A stretch of 64,000 bases of DNA from Hofstenia miamia (taxonomy: Eukaryota; Xenacoelomorpha; Acoela; Hofsteniidae), in NCBI GenBank assembly GCA_900660155.1, contig CABFPE010000273.1, positions 548,700 to 612,699 of the forward strand, given 5' to 3'. This document shows, one piece after another, positions 46,938 through 58,521 of this stretch. Position 1 is the first letter of the stretch, and each line of letters opens with the position of its first letter. The notes under the pieces were generated by a model. That model was not told the DNA's origin and did no database searches. It was given only the letters and a program-made list of their open reading frames with translations. Position numbers and translations under genes: made by a program.

Positions 46938-47789
46938 GAGATACTTTTACTTTCCTTTAAGATTGCCTCTTCATCATTAAGGTGCAAGTTATGCCTAGTA
47001 CTACTGCATCAAATAAAAGATTAGTTCGACACTTTTATTCATCTGTTGGTACCAATAGTGACATGTGGGAATGCAAGTGCAATAAAGGTGAATGTCACAC
47101 GACAATTTGTATCAAACTTGGATCCACTTTATGCCAATAAATTTCTAAAATGTCAAAAAGCTAGGGTCATATTACATACCCTCGCATATTTTCATTGGGC
47201 TCTTTGTACATTTGATTTCATGCTAAAGATATTTAAAATAAAAATAGCAATCTGCAACGGCGGGTTCAGCTAGGGTGTAGTGGGTGCACGCCACCTCCTC
47301 CTACACTGCAAATTTCAAAAAAACATTCAGTACATTTATGAAATTAATCAATATAAAATTGTGAAAAGAACAGTAACAGGTCCGGTAATAAATCAACTCC
47401 TTCCAGAAGTACCTCATAGAACAAATAATTCTTCTACAAAAAATAATTTTGTTATTGTTATATTTTAATTTTATTCTTATTATTTTGAAATTAAATTTTA
47501 AAAATATTGTCAATTAAATTACATAATGCAGATATATTGGATGAAGATATGAAAAACAATGATGCAATGTGTAGACCAGAGTTGGAGCTGGGCCGGTTTT
47601 TTCTGCCCGTGCCCGGCCCGCATCAACATGAAAAAAAATCAGGCCCGGGTGACAAAATTTATTCTTTGAAAATGGCCATTAATTTTCCATTAATGGCCAT
47701 AAATAATTTTTTGTTTTCCCCATTTCCATTAATGGATTTTTAAGAAATTTTAATTCCGTTAAATTAAAATTAATTTTTGAGCAGCCCTG
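46938..47789 (+). mobile_element. internally deleted hAT copy or allele, right part
   Basis: 46938-47335 matches 41912-42308 (including transposase exon 1 at 46991-47087) with several substitutions, and 47341-47789 matches 45015-45460. About 2.7 kb, including exon 2, is absent between these blocks, so this is a deletion derivative. It keeps the true right end and target duplication. CCATTAATGG palindromes lie near the end (about 47680-47730). Confidence 0.8.
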
Positions 47790-47797
47790 ACTGTATA
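47790..47797. repeat. 8-base target duplication of the hAT element (right)
   Basis: ACTGTATA, identical to 40812-40819. Confidence 0.85.
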
Positions 47798-48023
47798 TGG
47801 TGAAGCACAACGTAACTGAAACGAGGTGTTCCTTAGCATGTTGTTAAGAACTCTGGCAATGAAAAGTAAGAGTCGTTATTACGTATCAGTCGAGCATCCA
47901 GGAAAATTCTTAGAGGAATCTACACATTCAAAGTATAATCAAACCTAGGGAAAAGTATGAGACTCACAAGCATAAAGAAACCTAAAAAAGCCACGTCCTT
48001 CGGGAACATATAATCCAGTTTAA

Positions 48024-48290
48024 ACACCCATCATCATTTTCCAAAGTGTGAGCAATTGCGTGGAAATTTTTTATGACGATGTTATGGAGCGTGCATACAA
48101 CAAATTAGATGATAGTTTGCATTGAGATTCATTTCTTAAATGTCCAAAATGTTCGCATAAGTATTTTACAAAACAGCTACTTGAGAAATATACTTCCGAT
48201 GACTATGTACAATCCAGAATATTTCATTCATCTATTGCTTTAAATAAATTCACAAATTCAGGAAATAAAGATGATCAAACACATTGTTAA
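48024..48290 (+). pseudogene. coding-like stretch with CPKC motif, one in-frame stop
   Basis: A plus-strand frame reads PIIIFQSVSNCVEIFYDDVM then ERAYNKLDDSLH, a TGA at 48123, and DSFLKCPKCSHKYFTKQLLE then KYTSDDYVQSRIFHSS to a TAA at 48288-48290. The composition is protein-like (charged helix, a CPKC knuckle followed by His), unlike nearby chance frames. The family is not recognised. It could be a decayed transposon gene, a processed host pseudogene or an exon with a sequencing error. Confidence 0.3.
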
Positions 48291-48875
48291 TGAGAAATTA
48301 TTTCTAAATAGACCTCTTTAATAAGTTAGAAACGTAAATGTGGGGTTTTAGTATAAAATCCAATGCTAAAAATTTCAATAATATGCTAAGATTGATTTTT
48401 TCTAGTCTGGTTGCAAAGAATTATACATATAGATGATTGTGAACTTTGGGTGAAAATTCTATTATACTATCCATGTTCTTGACTGTAAACATTTCTAAAA
48501 TATAAATACTTGATGTACGTTAGAAGGTAATTCAAAATAATTGAAAACATTTAAGGTAGTTCTCACATGAAGCAAGTTATTGTGCATTAAAATGAAAAAA
48601 TAGAAAACTGATCAGTAGCTTAGTTTCTAAAAACTTCATTACAAATTTTTTAATCAACAAAATTGAAAAGCAAATGAATTAACATCAATTATTCTAAATT
48701 AAAACGAATTGGAAAAAAAATATATATATACATCAATAACATGCATAAAGTAAAATGCAATTATAAGAATTTCAAATAAGCTATTCGTGCGCTGTCAGCG
48801 GAAAGTAGAAAATTGTTTCGCAAAACTAATTAGAACGAGTAAATATCTAAATCGAAACTGATCCATAAAACTTAC
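48291..48875. other. AT-rich stretch, no gene seen
   Basis: Presumed intron on the minus strand. A short (AT)n run lies at 48719-48731. Confidence 0.5.
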
Positions 48876-48934
48876 CAATTAATATCACATAGGAATTCCG
48901 CGCACCGTTTAGGAGAATCAGCAGAACTTCGGCG
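48876..48934 (-). CDS. CRTC: candidate CRTC exon (RRxxSDS region)
   Basis: On the minus strand the 59 bases after AACTAG and before GTAAGT encode RRSSADSPKRCAEFLCDIN. The opening RRSSADS resembles the CRTC regulatory motif RRTNSDSA, a site phosphorylated by SIK/AMPK kinases that binds 14-3-3 and keeps the protein in the cytoplasm. The donor is excellent and the block is clearly richer in G+C than its surroundings. The match is short, so the assignment rests on position (upstream of the two firm CRTC exons, same strand) and this one motif. Confidence 0.35.
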
Positions 48935-50731
48935 CTAGTTTATATTTATTAACCAATATTTTTACAATTTTGCATTGTCGTAAATGTACAAATTCAGAGA
49001 TTAAAACTACTATAGACTGTAAAAAATATCAGGTATATAAAATGTAGGCTATATTTCGCCGGATTGAACAGTCTATAAATCATTTACAATCCAAAAACCT
49101 ATTTCACGACTAAAGGTAAATTTGAATTTGTTACAGTAAAAGTAGTTAGACATGTCTAGAAATTCTTCACGCCAGGAGCTGAGCAAAGAATTTATATTTA
49201 ATTAAGCCAATATTTAGTAAGCTTTGATGATTGAAATAATGTAAATTGCAATACCGTTCTAAATATAAATACATAATCGCAAAGCGTTGCTAATATTGTG
49301 GCTGAAGTTTGAAGTCATGAGAAAAGATTATACGCTGAGCTAAAATGGCATTTTTACATACCAACTGTTGGATCAATGGCCCCACTTGTCTCAAATACTT
49401 TCCGTAACCCATACTTATATTATGTAGACAGTTATTAATTTCTTGAAAATATATTGTGTTAGATTTCACGTTTAATTAAAAATGAACTATGGTATAAAGA
49501 GTTGTGTATGACAACGCGACTAACATTTATTCAAAATCGAAAGCATTTTTAATTATAGAAGTATTGTAACGTAAGTTTAATTGATTTATCTCTCTAAACA
49601 GATACACTTCACACTGCCTTCTGTACATGACAGATGAAAATTATGGCGGCTGTGTGCAAGAACAGAGTTATTTTAAGCTAGCTGCATATCTCAAACAAAG
49701 ATGCTTGTATTACATAAGGTCTGAAAGTAAATATAACACACGCTGATCATCACGAAATCCTCAAAAATGGGAAAAATTGGTAAAATGTTAATGAAATTTA
49801 ATATCATATTCTCCAACACTAAAAATTTTTTGCAAAATATTCAATCTGTGTATTACTTAAACGAACAACACAGAAATTAGTCAAGATGAACGGAGATAAA
49901 ACTAGTTCAATGACAACAAAGGTCTATGGAGATTGCATTTTAAATTGATTTTGAATAAAAAATATATATTGATAAACATACGTGAAAACACACATAAGCA
50001 TTAAAACAAAAATTCTTGCGCAAGAAGACAATATAAAAGGCATTCAGCACTATAGTACACCATTAAAGTTATTAAATATTTAATGAAACTTTTGTTTGCT
50101 ATAGTTGGATTTGATTTTGATAACGAATTTTTTAACTTTAAAAATTCAATAGATATAGAAAAACATAATATAATGAAATTGTGTCTGTTCTCAACTAGTT
50201 CCCGTTAACACTATTGTTAAAAATTAAAGTCCAAGTTTACTGTAAAATGCTTGTTATGTAACTGATAAAATTACATGTACATGCATATCTCAGACACCAC
50301 TTTCTAGTTGGATAATACTAAACTTTTTAAATTTTAATAGCAACTCATTCCTCAAAAAAGAAAAAACAAAATACCTTGGTAATGCTTGAAAGGTGCTTAC
50401 TTGTGTTAAAAATGGAAATAAGTTATTGTGATTTGAATTTAGAATGAAAATCGTTTTACGATAGAAATTTGACCAAAAATGTTTTTAGCGCTATGAAATG
50501 GAAGCAAAAAGACAAAAAATTACCTATAACTGAAAAAATGGACCAAATCCGAATTTTCATTTTTAGACATTGGCATAGAAAGCAATGGAATTTTTTATAT
50601 TAGCATCAGAACAGTTTCTATCGTTAGCCAATACTCTGGGTATTTTGGAAAATTAGCGGTCAACAGCTGCATTGTAAGCCGGAGCCTCCTGCAACCAAGC
50701 ATAATCCGCTTTGTGTGTCACTTGCACTTAC
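48935..50731. other. presumed CRTC intron, no gene seen
   Basis: No coding block, element end or repeat recognised. Confidence 0.45.
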
Positions 50732-50785
50732 GATCTCTGTGAGATCGGGCATACCCTCAAATCTTGGGATGAAATATTGGTGCTG
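50732..50785 (-). CDS. candidate short exon, possibly CRTC N-terminal region
   Basis: The minus-strand block after CTTGAAAG and before GTAAGTG encodes QHQYFIPRFEGMPDLTEI in phase 0, which joins in phase with the candidate exon at 48876-48934. MPDLTEI preceded by Tyr/Arg residues is loosely like the CRTC segment with YYGGSLPNVNQI or, less likely by order, GGSLPDLTN. The donor is strong and the DNA around 50640-50840 is richer in G+C. The exon is short and the similarity weak. Confidence 0.25.
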
Positions 50786-52053
50786 CTTTCAAGTTAACTA
50801 CTAAAGGATTGCTGCATGGCATTCATCCGCTAGGCTAAGACAACAAAACGAAAGAGAGTGAAAACTATTCAAAGCTCGAATTTAGTAATTTTAGTAACCT
50901 GGAAGGCTATAGGCTGCAATACAATCCTTGAAACCACATGTAGAATATTGGAACAAAATTAAAAAAATGCATGCCTTAGGACTTAATTGACTTTTACTTG
51001 CTGAAAATTGACGTTACTTTCGCGAAATACGCAAAAATTGACGCTATTGATCAAACGCCGCTTGTCATGTGAACATCCTACTCCCTTTCTAGCATAAAAC
51101 AGACCTCTCTAAAAAATTTACGTTGTTGACTTTGCGTTACCCTAAATATGAATCGTTTATAGTTGAACGATAATGATAAACTTAAATCCTGCCACAATTT
51201 TTAAGATAAAATGAATGCAAATGAGAAAACATCTGACAAAACTGAAATTATTATTGAATATAATCTAGAAGTAAGAACTTGGTAGAAGTACAATTCAACA
51301 ATCGACAAAGTAGTTTCTATTTTAGCAACGTTAAGTTTTCTTTTTTGTCACCACTACTTTGATTTAGTGCATAAAGTAATTTGGCTAGAATGAAGGGAAC
51401 ATTGTATTCAATTAGAACACTTCTGTGCAGGCAGGTCAAAACTCAACAATATCAATTTATTTGTTTATTTTGGAATGTATTTCTCAATTTCTCCTTAATT
51501 TTTTGCCAATGTTGGGAACAGATCATTTCATTGGACGGAACAAACCAAACGCCTATTGATATACCAAAAATAATCACAGTTTTGTGGCTTTCTCAATGAC
51601 GAATGTACTATTTTATAAACCAATGAAATGTCTAATAAAATTTGAAATTCAATCCCAGAGCTGAATTAAATGTAGTAAAAAACAAAATCAGGTTTTAATA
51701 AACAATGTCAATGATGCAAGTTTTTATATTAATTCATACTCTCTTGCTCGCTGCCATTTCATTTGCGAAATCGCTTTCATTAGAAATGAAGTAGTTTCTA
51801 TGGATTCTATGACGCCTTCATTCATAAATTAATGCGCGGCACGTTATGAAAGAAAAGAGTTTCGCCAGTTACAATTATATCAAATTACACATGATAACTA
51901 TAGCATATCATCAGGATCAGCAAATAAACTTAATTTGAGTGAACCGAAAATGGACTTATTAACGAATTGAGCGAAATCCGTGTGACTGTGCCAATAGCTT
52001 TGGTGGTTCTCTTAAACCGATTTACATTTAAAATACACAAAAATGGTATTAAA
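50786..52053. other. AT-rich stretch, no gene seen
   Basis: The plus-strand 72-codon frame at 51381-51599 lacks recognisable features. No repeats noted. Confidence 0.45.
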
Positions 52054-52452
52054 CAGTGGCGCAGCCACGGGGGGGGGCACGATGCCATGGCCCTCCTTGG
52101 GTTGGTCAGCCATATCCTATTTCGTCATTTTTAATCCGTCCGGCCCCTTCATAAGCACACTCTCTATTCCCGTCCTTCACTTAAGAATACTTGATGGCGA
52201 ATTTGTACCTTTCTTCTTTTTTTGGGTGGGTTCAAATTGATTTTGAGTCAAAATTCTCGGTTTTAGTTTGTTTCAGTTTGTTTGAAAAAAATGAATAACA
52301 GAAAAATAAATGCAGCAACAATATTTCTACATAAAATTGCTTCGTAATGAAATAAAAGTTTAATATTAAACACGCCATAGCTCAAAATACATAATTTTTT
52401 CTTAACTTTCTTTTTTACAGATGTACAGTGTATTTCTTTTTTGCCTGCAACG

Positions 52453-52673
52453 CCACGGTTAGACTTGTGATTACTTCAAAAGTGATCTATCACATTTTGA
52501 TTAAATCGCACGTCTAACCACCCGAAATAATTAGCGATGTGACGATCACGAAGAAATCATGAGCGTTTGATTTCCTTGTGATCGTCACGTCGCTAATTAT
52601 TTCGGGTGGTTAGACATGCAATTCTTTCAAATGTGATAGATCACTTTTGAAGCAATCACTAGTCTAACCATGG
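52453..52673. repeat. 221-base foldback element (long hairpin)
   Basis: Two arms of about 110 bases are near-perfect inverted copies around a GAGCG centre. Each arm starts with a CCACGGTTAGACT / CCATGGTTAGACT word and includes AAAAGTGATCTATCACATTT and CACCCGAAATAATTAGCG. The transcript would form a very long duplex. GGCCACGGTTAGACT recurs alone at about 55092, so the end sequence belongs to a dispersed family. Confidence 0.9.
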
Positions 52674-53216
52674 CTTAACCCATATCATAGTAATTTAGTG
52701 TTCTTGTCCATTGACTAAGCTCTCTTGTTTCTTAAATGAACTAAAATCAGGCTATAGGCCTAGTGTCTCCCTACTTTTGCTTCTGATCAGATTTGTTTAA
52801 ATAGTATTTGAAGCAGCGTCATAGCCAAGGGTGAGAGATCACCAAGTATTTGTCGTAGTTTATTGAAACATTCAATAGTGGGTTAAATCAATTGAATCGC
52901 CGAATACTCCAAAAAATAACCTGATACACGTACAATATCAGAATAAAACAAATCTTCATCACATTCAGCTTAACTAAGGCTGTCTCTGGTGGTGCCTAAA
53001 CAATATCATGCTTCCATCATCTAAATTCACTTTTTATATTGAAAGCATAACATTGACGTTATTTTGCAACATTGTTATCTTCTGTCACATACCTGATATT
53101 ATGATGGCAAACCTAAAGAAATTACAATGATCACAGCTTTTAAATAAGGTATCTATGGCAGAAGCAAATGTGCCCTTAGTGATTATGGTTACTGGCTACA
53201 TCTATTTTCGAGCATT

Positions 53217-53488
53217 CAGAGTTGGGCATAGGGTCTCCGACTCTACCGTCTCTACTTTGTCGGGTATCGGGCCGGGTTAGAACATAATATTTTGAATTTC
53301 AGGCGTGTCTGATACACTAAGAGAACAGGCTACTTCAGGTAATTGTCGGTTACGATAATAGGGAGAAAATGCCACATTTCGAATTTATTTTTTAGAATTC
53401 ACGAGTATTTTGGTTTCTTTGAGTCAGCTGAGGTCGGGTAAGTGAATTGAGAGTCGGATACAGCTTTTTTATTGAATGCCCATCACTG
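53217..53488. mobile_element. small element with hAT-like ends, nested
   Basis: The left end reads CAGAGTTGGGCATA; the right end, reverse-complemented, reads CAGTGATGGGCATT (11 of 14 agree). TCGGGT/GAGTCGG words are repeated just inside both ends. The 8-base flanks do not match convincingly. It is 272 bases with no coding. Confidence 0.45.
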
Positions 53489-53636
53489 CCTTCGTTTTTA
53501 TCTCACAACGAGCTTTTATGTGTTATATATTGGTTTATAAAAATACAAAAAGCAAGTTAATTTACTATGATTTATTGAACTAGAAAATTAAATTTGTAGG
53601 TTCCTGCTTTTTCTTCTGTTCATATTCAGTTTAAAT

Positions 53637-53638
<2 letters not shown>

Positions 53639-53673
<35 letters not shown>
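53639..53673. repeat. (AT)n microsatellite
   Basis: About 17 AT units. Confidence 0.95.
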
Positions 53674-53677
<4 letters not shown>

Positions 53678-53766
53678 AAGCAGGCTAAGGAGGTGCGTAG
53701 ACTTGCTTCGTAAAGAATGTAGCATGTACGCTGTTTTCAATGCCCCCCCTTCTGGCTGCGCCACTG

Positions 53767-55393
53767 ACATTACTGATGTACATTGTGATTGAATTTAAAA
53801 AGTAAATGTACTTATTCATTGACATTTCGTCTACTGAGAAATCGCTGTAAGTTTATAAAATGTTTTGTTTAAAATTATAATACATTATGTTCCATCGTAT
53901 TCGGTAAAAAAATTAAATTAATAAAAATAAGTTTTATTACGTCAAAAATTGTAATAGAAATTTGATCTCAATTCAGGTATTCAGTTTTCCGATGTCACGA
54001 AGAGATTGTTGAGATGCGAGATGGAATTGACCATTTTCATTTGAATAATAATCCGGAGATTAGATTAGTAAATTGATTTAGAAAATGACATGGTAATGAT
54101 TATTACATAGATTTGACAAGAGCACAATTACACGGAACAATTTAGTCATTCCACTGAAAACATTGCCTGAACTTTTAAATTCGTATCTTAGTTGACTAAA
54201 AGTAGCATTTAAAAGTGTTGCGTATGAGTCATGAAATGTGACACATTCAATTTACTATAATTGTTTTTAATAAGTAAGAAAAACTTCAAGCAATTGCCGC
54301 GAACACATAAAAAGTAGATAGACATTAAATAATAAAATAAAATGAATGCCGTTCACTGGAGATCATGCATTTCGTGTTAGAAGCAAAGCGCAGAAACTAA
54401 ACCATTTAATTTAGGAATTTGCAATGAAAGTTCCACAACTCCACTTAAGAGGGAAGCACTCACTTTGATAATTCTTTTACATCAACAAACATACTCACGT
54501 TAAAACAAATTCTGCGAAATTAAAGACATGTTCAAGCTAATGCCCCAAAAACGACTCAAAGCACAAATCATAACAATTGAATAAAAATAGGGAATTGCTA
54601 CATGATAGTATATTACACTAGAAGGAAACAATTTTCGAATCTGCTTTTTAAGATTTCCCTTAAACGTTATTCGCTTAGTAGTTGTAGAAAAGCGCACACG
54701 TTCAAAACTATTTAGTAAACTACGAGGAATCGTTCATGAGAAGGACGTCTTTATATACGATAATAGAGCTTCATGCAAAATTAGTAAATTGAACATGACA
54801 TTTATAATTATTAGATTTAAATTTATAATCTATTGAACCATAATGCACAGCGCGCGCATTTATTGCGCAATGTGATGAATAAAACAAGTCAATACACTAA
54901 GCATAAGTTTTTACACTTAAATTTCAATTTAGCACTAACAATTAATACTAAGGGCGGTTGAGTTTGACTCGACTCCTACTTAAAAAATAAGACTTAGCCG
55001 GAACACGGTGTTTCACTCTAATTTGTCAATTACGTTCATGTGTTAACCAACCACATTAATCATAAAAAAGCCTTAATCTTTGAATCGCTAAGGCCACGGT
55101 TAGACTATGTACATCATGGTTTATAACATCGCTTATTATTACATTAAAGAAATAAGTGAAAGTAATCTCTTTCCACTGCATATATAACAATTAATTATTA
55201 ATATAATAAAATATAATGTAATGTAAGAAACAATACAATGTAAGGAAAATTAATAGTAGAAAAATATTTTTTACCTAAGAATTATTGGCCAACTGCGAGT
55301 GCATATATTGGTTAGAGCAATAGTGACGACCTTAGGGTGATGCGAGAAGAAAATGTATTGATCTCATTTCTAGATGTGCTTCAGTTATATATA
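53767..55393. other. AT-rich stretch with a lone foldback-family end
   Basis: No gene seen. AAGGCCACGGTTAGACTATG at about 55090-55109 matches the end of the 52453-52673 foldback but has no mirrored partner nearby. The minus-strand frame at 54500-54697 is unsupported. Confidence 0.5.
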
Positions 55394-56055
55394 GGACTCT
55401 GCGAGTCGAACATTTTTTATTCGAGCCGAGTACGCCTTTTAAAATTCGAAACGAGTTGAGTGGGGTCGAGTCAAGTCAGATTTCGAATCTCGGATCTTGT
55501 CTACGCACGATAGGCCCATCAATATCATACATATAAAGTCACTATTATAAATATATAAATATGTAACCTATGTACGTCTAGTTGGATATTAACATTTACG
55601 GTCTTTTGTAATTTAAATTCGTTAAAATTCTTAGCAGGATTCATTTTGATTAAAATGTGAAATTACATGTGATGTAGGTGACAATTATGCATAATTGAAG
55701 AATGTGTAATTTGCCTTTCAATTTGAATGCACTTGATAGAAAATTGAATGCTTACGTTTTAAAATTGAATGCCAATACTTTAAAATTGGATACATGGATG
55801 CATATGTTTTTAATTTGGTCGAGAAAAGGTGTAGTTAAGATCATGTGCTAAACAATTTCACTTAACCTTAATGGGCGATAAAGAAATTGAGAAAGTTTTT
55901 TCGATTAGAAAAGTATATGAATATTTTTATAATTAAGCAAGCATGCAATGCATTGTTCGATTTCGAATCAACACAACTCTAATCGACTCGAAAACTGTCA
56001 ATGTTAAAATTTTGAATCGAGCGGCGTTGGCTAATTAACTCGAGTGCTGAAAGGG
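55394..56055. mobile_element. possible non-autonomous hAT-type element, GAGTCG-rich ends
   Basis: The left part begins TAGGACTCTGCGAGTCGAAC and has repeated TCGAG/GAGTCG/CGAGTC words to about 55495. Similar TCGA-rich words recur at about 55965-56050 (AATCGACTCGAAAAC, AATCGAGCGG, ACTCGAGTG). The left end resembles that of the better-defined element at 58522. No exact right end or target duplication was found. Confidence 0.35.
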
Positions 56056-58513
56056 CCAAAGCAAGGACGGGCGCACACATCTGGGAAATGTTGCGCGGAA
56101 ATCGATTTAATTGCTCTTGGGAGCGGCTCTCTGATGCGTGCGCGGTCTTGCGGAATTGTATGTAACAACAACAACAATGATAAACTGGGGTAGGGCCCGT
56201 GCCCGGCCCATCGCACGTATGCATAAAAATAGTTTGTCAGTGCTCGTATCCAAGCCCGTAGCTAAATGTTATTTAACTAAAATAGCTTGAATGACACGAA
56301 AAATGGCTAGTGTGCTATTATTCATATGCATACCTAAACTGTCATAACACCTATCAGTGTAGTTTACATCAAAAACCACTTTTGTTGGCATCACTGGGAA
56401 GCATAATTTTACAACTACAACGTCATAAATAAGTACCGTTTCCAAAAGAAGGCCTACCAACATATTTTGCAAATTCATTGACAAATCAATCATTCAATCA
56501 CAACGATAATTGGCAACACATCAAACTTGTTCATTTTTACTGGAAATGGGGTATTAGTTATCACAATAAAACTCTACACTGCTTGTATGACTTTGTAAAA
56601 TGGGTAAATTGCGATAATTCTATTCAAAGGCTTCTGAAGTTAACAACTTACGATTCTTGCGTTACAATATAATGTACATAAGTAAGATATGTTTTTCAAT
56701 GCAATATCAGATTTGAAATGGAATTCTCTGAAATTGAGGCATATACAAGGTTATATATATATATATATATAGAATTAATAGATAGAAAATTCAATCAAAT
56801 GGTTTAAAGAATTAAGATCGTCGAAAAACAACTATTAATTATTCCTAAATTGAAAGCCCGGCGAATTATTGCGGTCTCATTTTGGATTGCTAACCGTCAA
56901 ATGCTATATTTCTATGTTTTCTAAAAAATCTTAAAATGCGAAAAAGTAGAAATAATCAATGTACAGAAACATTAAAAAACAGCATTTCTTAGATTATGAA
57001 AAAAATAATTCAGCAGAAGGAAAATAAAACTCTGATGGTACATTGAAATTATGACATAGCTCTCGATATATTATAAAAGTATATATGATTTGAAGAGAAC
57101 GAAGTATTGCTTATCTGATCTCAAAAATAAGAAACATGCATTCTATATTGATGAGAAAATTTAAGTTTAATAACTCGGTCAGACCGATTGTATCTCTATA
57201 ATGCAACATAGTATTACATCTAAAATTGAATTGATCTCTTTTATACATGTATATCTCTTCGTCTAAACAATAGATCGCGCATATTGCTCACTTGATGCAA
57301 TACACGTACATAACTTTGTGCCTTGAAATCAAATACGCTTTGGAAAGATTTAAAATGTGTAAGAGTACGAGGTTTGTGTCGTTGTCCCAATAGATTTTGC
57401 AGCACAGAGGAATTTTTAAATTACATACACTTTCAATTATTTTTCAGCACTGATCAGAATTCTAAATTTGTAATGGAAATAATTTGAAGTATTGAATTTT
57501 GAAAATAATTAAAATTGGAATAACTCTTGTGCTCATTTCACGTGCTGCCAATTCGGAGAAGTACGTGGGCTGCTTTCAATGTTGTAAAAATGAATGGAAG
57601 ATAATGTTGAAGAACTTCCCATTTTATGTGTATTTATTAAACTATGTTGGTGTCTAGAGAACAAGAATTCCCTCGGGTTCATTAAAACATATATATTGCA
57701 CTCTAATTGCTTCAGAAAACGGTCGAAAAAGACAATAGCTCAATTATTCTATAATGTCTCACTTACAGTAAAAGCGTTAAAGAAAATAACCATTTAAAAG
57801 CAACTGAAATTTCCCACAAATGCACTGATTCAAACTTAGAACATCAAGGGTACTAACAACAGCAAACGAAATAATGACATTAGAATTTTGCTTTTTTAGT
57901 TTAATACAATCTACAACATACTACACTGAGACACATTTATATTGTGATTAAAATTTACTTTACAATTTTTTTATGCGATTTATTCAAACTCAACATTTAA
58001 TGTTCTAACTTCATCTTCTCGGGAGATAATATTATAGTAGTTTTTTTAATTAATAAATATTATACTTAAAATGTCTTTGTTAATTGACGAATTTAAACAA
58101 AAATTTTCACACATGCGTGCGATGCATGTGCATTAAAAATTAACCTTGAAAAATTCTAATAGTCAACTATACGAATATCAATTTAGCTATTATGTAAATG
58201 CATATTACCTGCGACAAATTTTATGTGTAGTATAAGCAATTTTCACTTAGTAGTAGACAACAATAAAATAATCAATTTCACTGAAATTGCTACATTCTTT
58301 GATGGCGTTCATTGAAGAAATGTTTAAAATAAAACGCTATTTTGCCACGCAATATGGCTATGCATCAGTGCAGTTAGGAATGACTAGTTAACCAAATTTA
58401 ACTGAAATCGGGGTTTCCATTAAAAACCAAAAATTTTGGTTCTCTTCGAAATGGTGAAAATACTGGCAGCTACTATACTACCCACATGAAGCAAAATGCC
58501 ATCTATATTTTAA
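56056..58513. other. stretch without recognised gene
   Basis: GC-rich words (GGGCCCGTGCCCGGCCC) near 56190-56210 resemble the blocks inside the hAT copies at 45250 and 47590. An (AT)n run lies at 56752-56771. The short open frames here (56269-56493, 56478-56672, 57594-57797) are not supported as genes. Confidence 0.45.
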
Positions 58514-58521
58514 GTTTCTAC
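58514..58521. repeat. 8-base target duplication (left)
   Basis: GTTTCTAC, identical to 59032-59039. Confidence 0.7.

Larger units (their letters stand above)
40820..47789 (+). mobile_element. hAT transposon locus (with misassembled interior)
   Basis: The ends carry the inverted repeat CAGGGCTGCTCAAAAATTAA, identical at 40820 and, reverse-complemented, at 47789, with perfect 8-base flanks ACTGTATA. Just inside both ends are repeated palindromes CCATTAATGG and GGCCATTAAT, likely transposase-binding subterminal motifs. The assembled interior is not collinear: 41912-42308 recurs at 46938-47335; a second right end sits at 45460 with a different flank; a single N (44964) and a 1000-N gap (45938-46937) interrupt it. 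The piece 44965-45937 seems to come from another copy elsewhere. The real locus is either a full element of about 4.6 kb or a shorter deleted derivative of about 1.9 kb. It probably lies in a CRTC intron. Confidence 0.85.
52054..53766. mobile_element. DNA transposon with hAT-type ends, carrying nested elements
   Basis: The left end reads CAGTGGCGCAGCCACGGGGG and the right end, reverse-complemented, reads CAGTGGCGCAGCCAGAAGGG, a strong inverted repeat of 14 identical bases followed by a G-run. CAGTGGCG-type ends with a poly-G stretch are usual for non-autonomous hAT elements in animals. The 8-base flanks (GTATTAAA and ACATTACT) agree at only four positions, so the duplication is eroded or absent. 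The interior holds a 221-base foldback (52453-52673), a small element with hAT-like ends (53217-53488) and an (AT)n run, but no transposase. Confidence 0.65.

Noticed and set aside
45886-46987. Long frames running through the N gap on both strands
   Set aside because: They consist of unknown residues; only the few real bases at the edges carry information.
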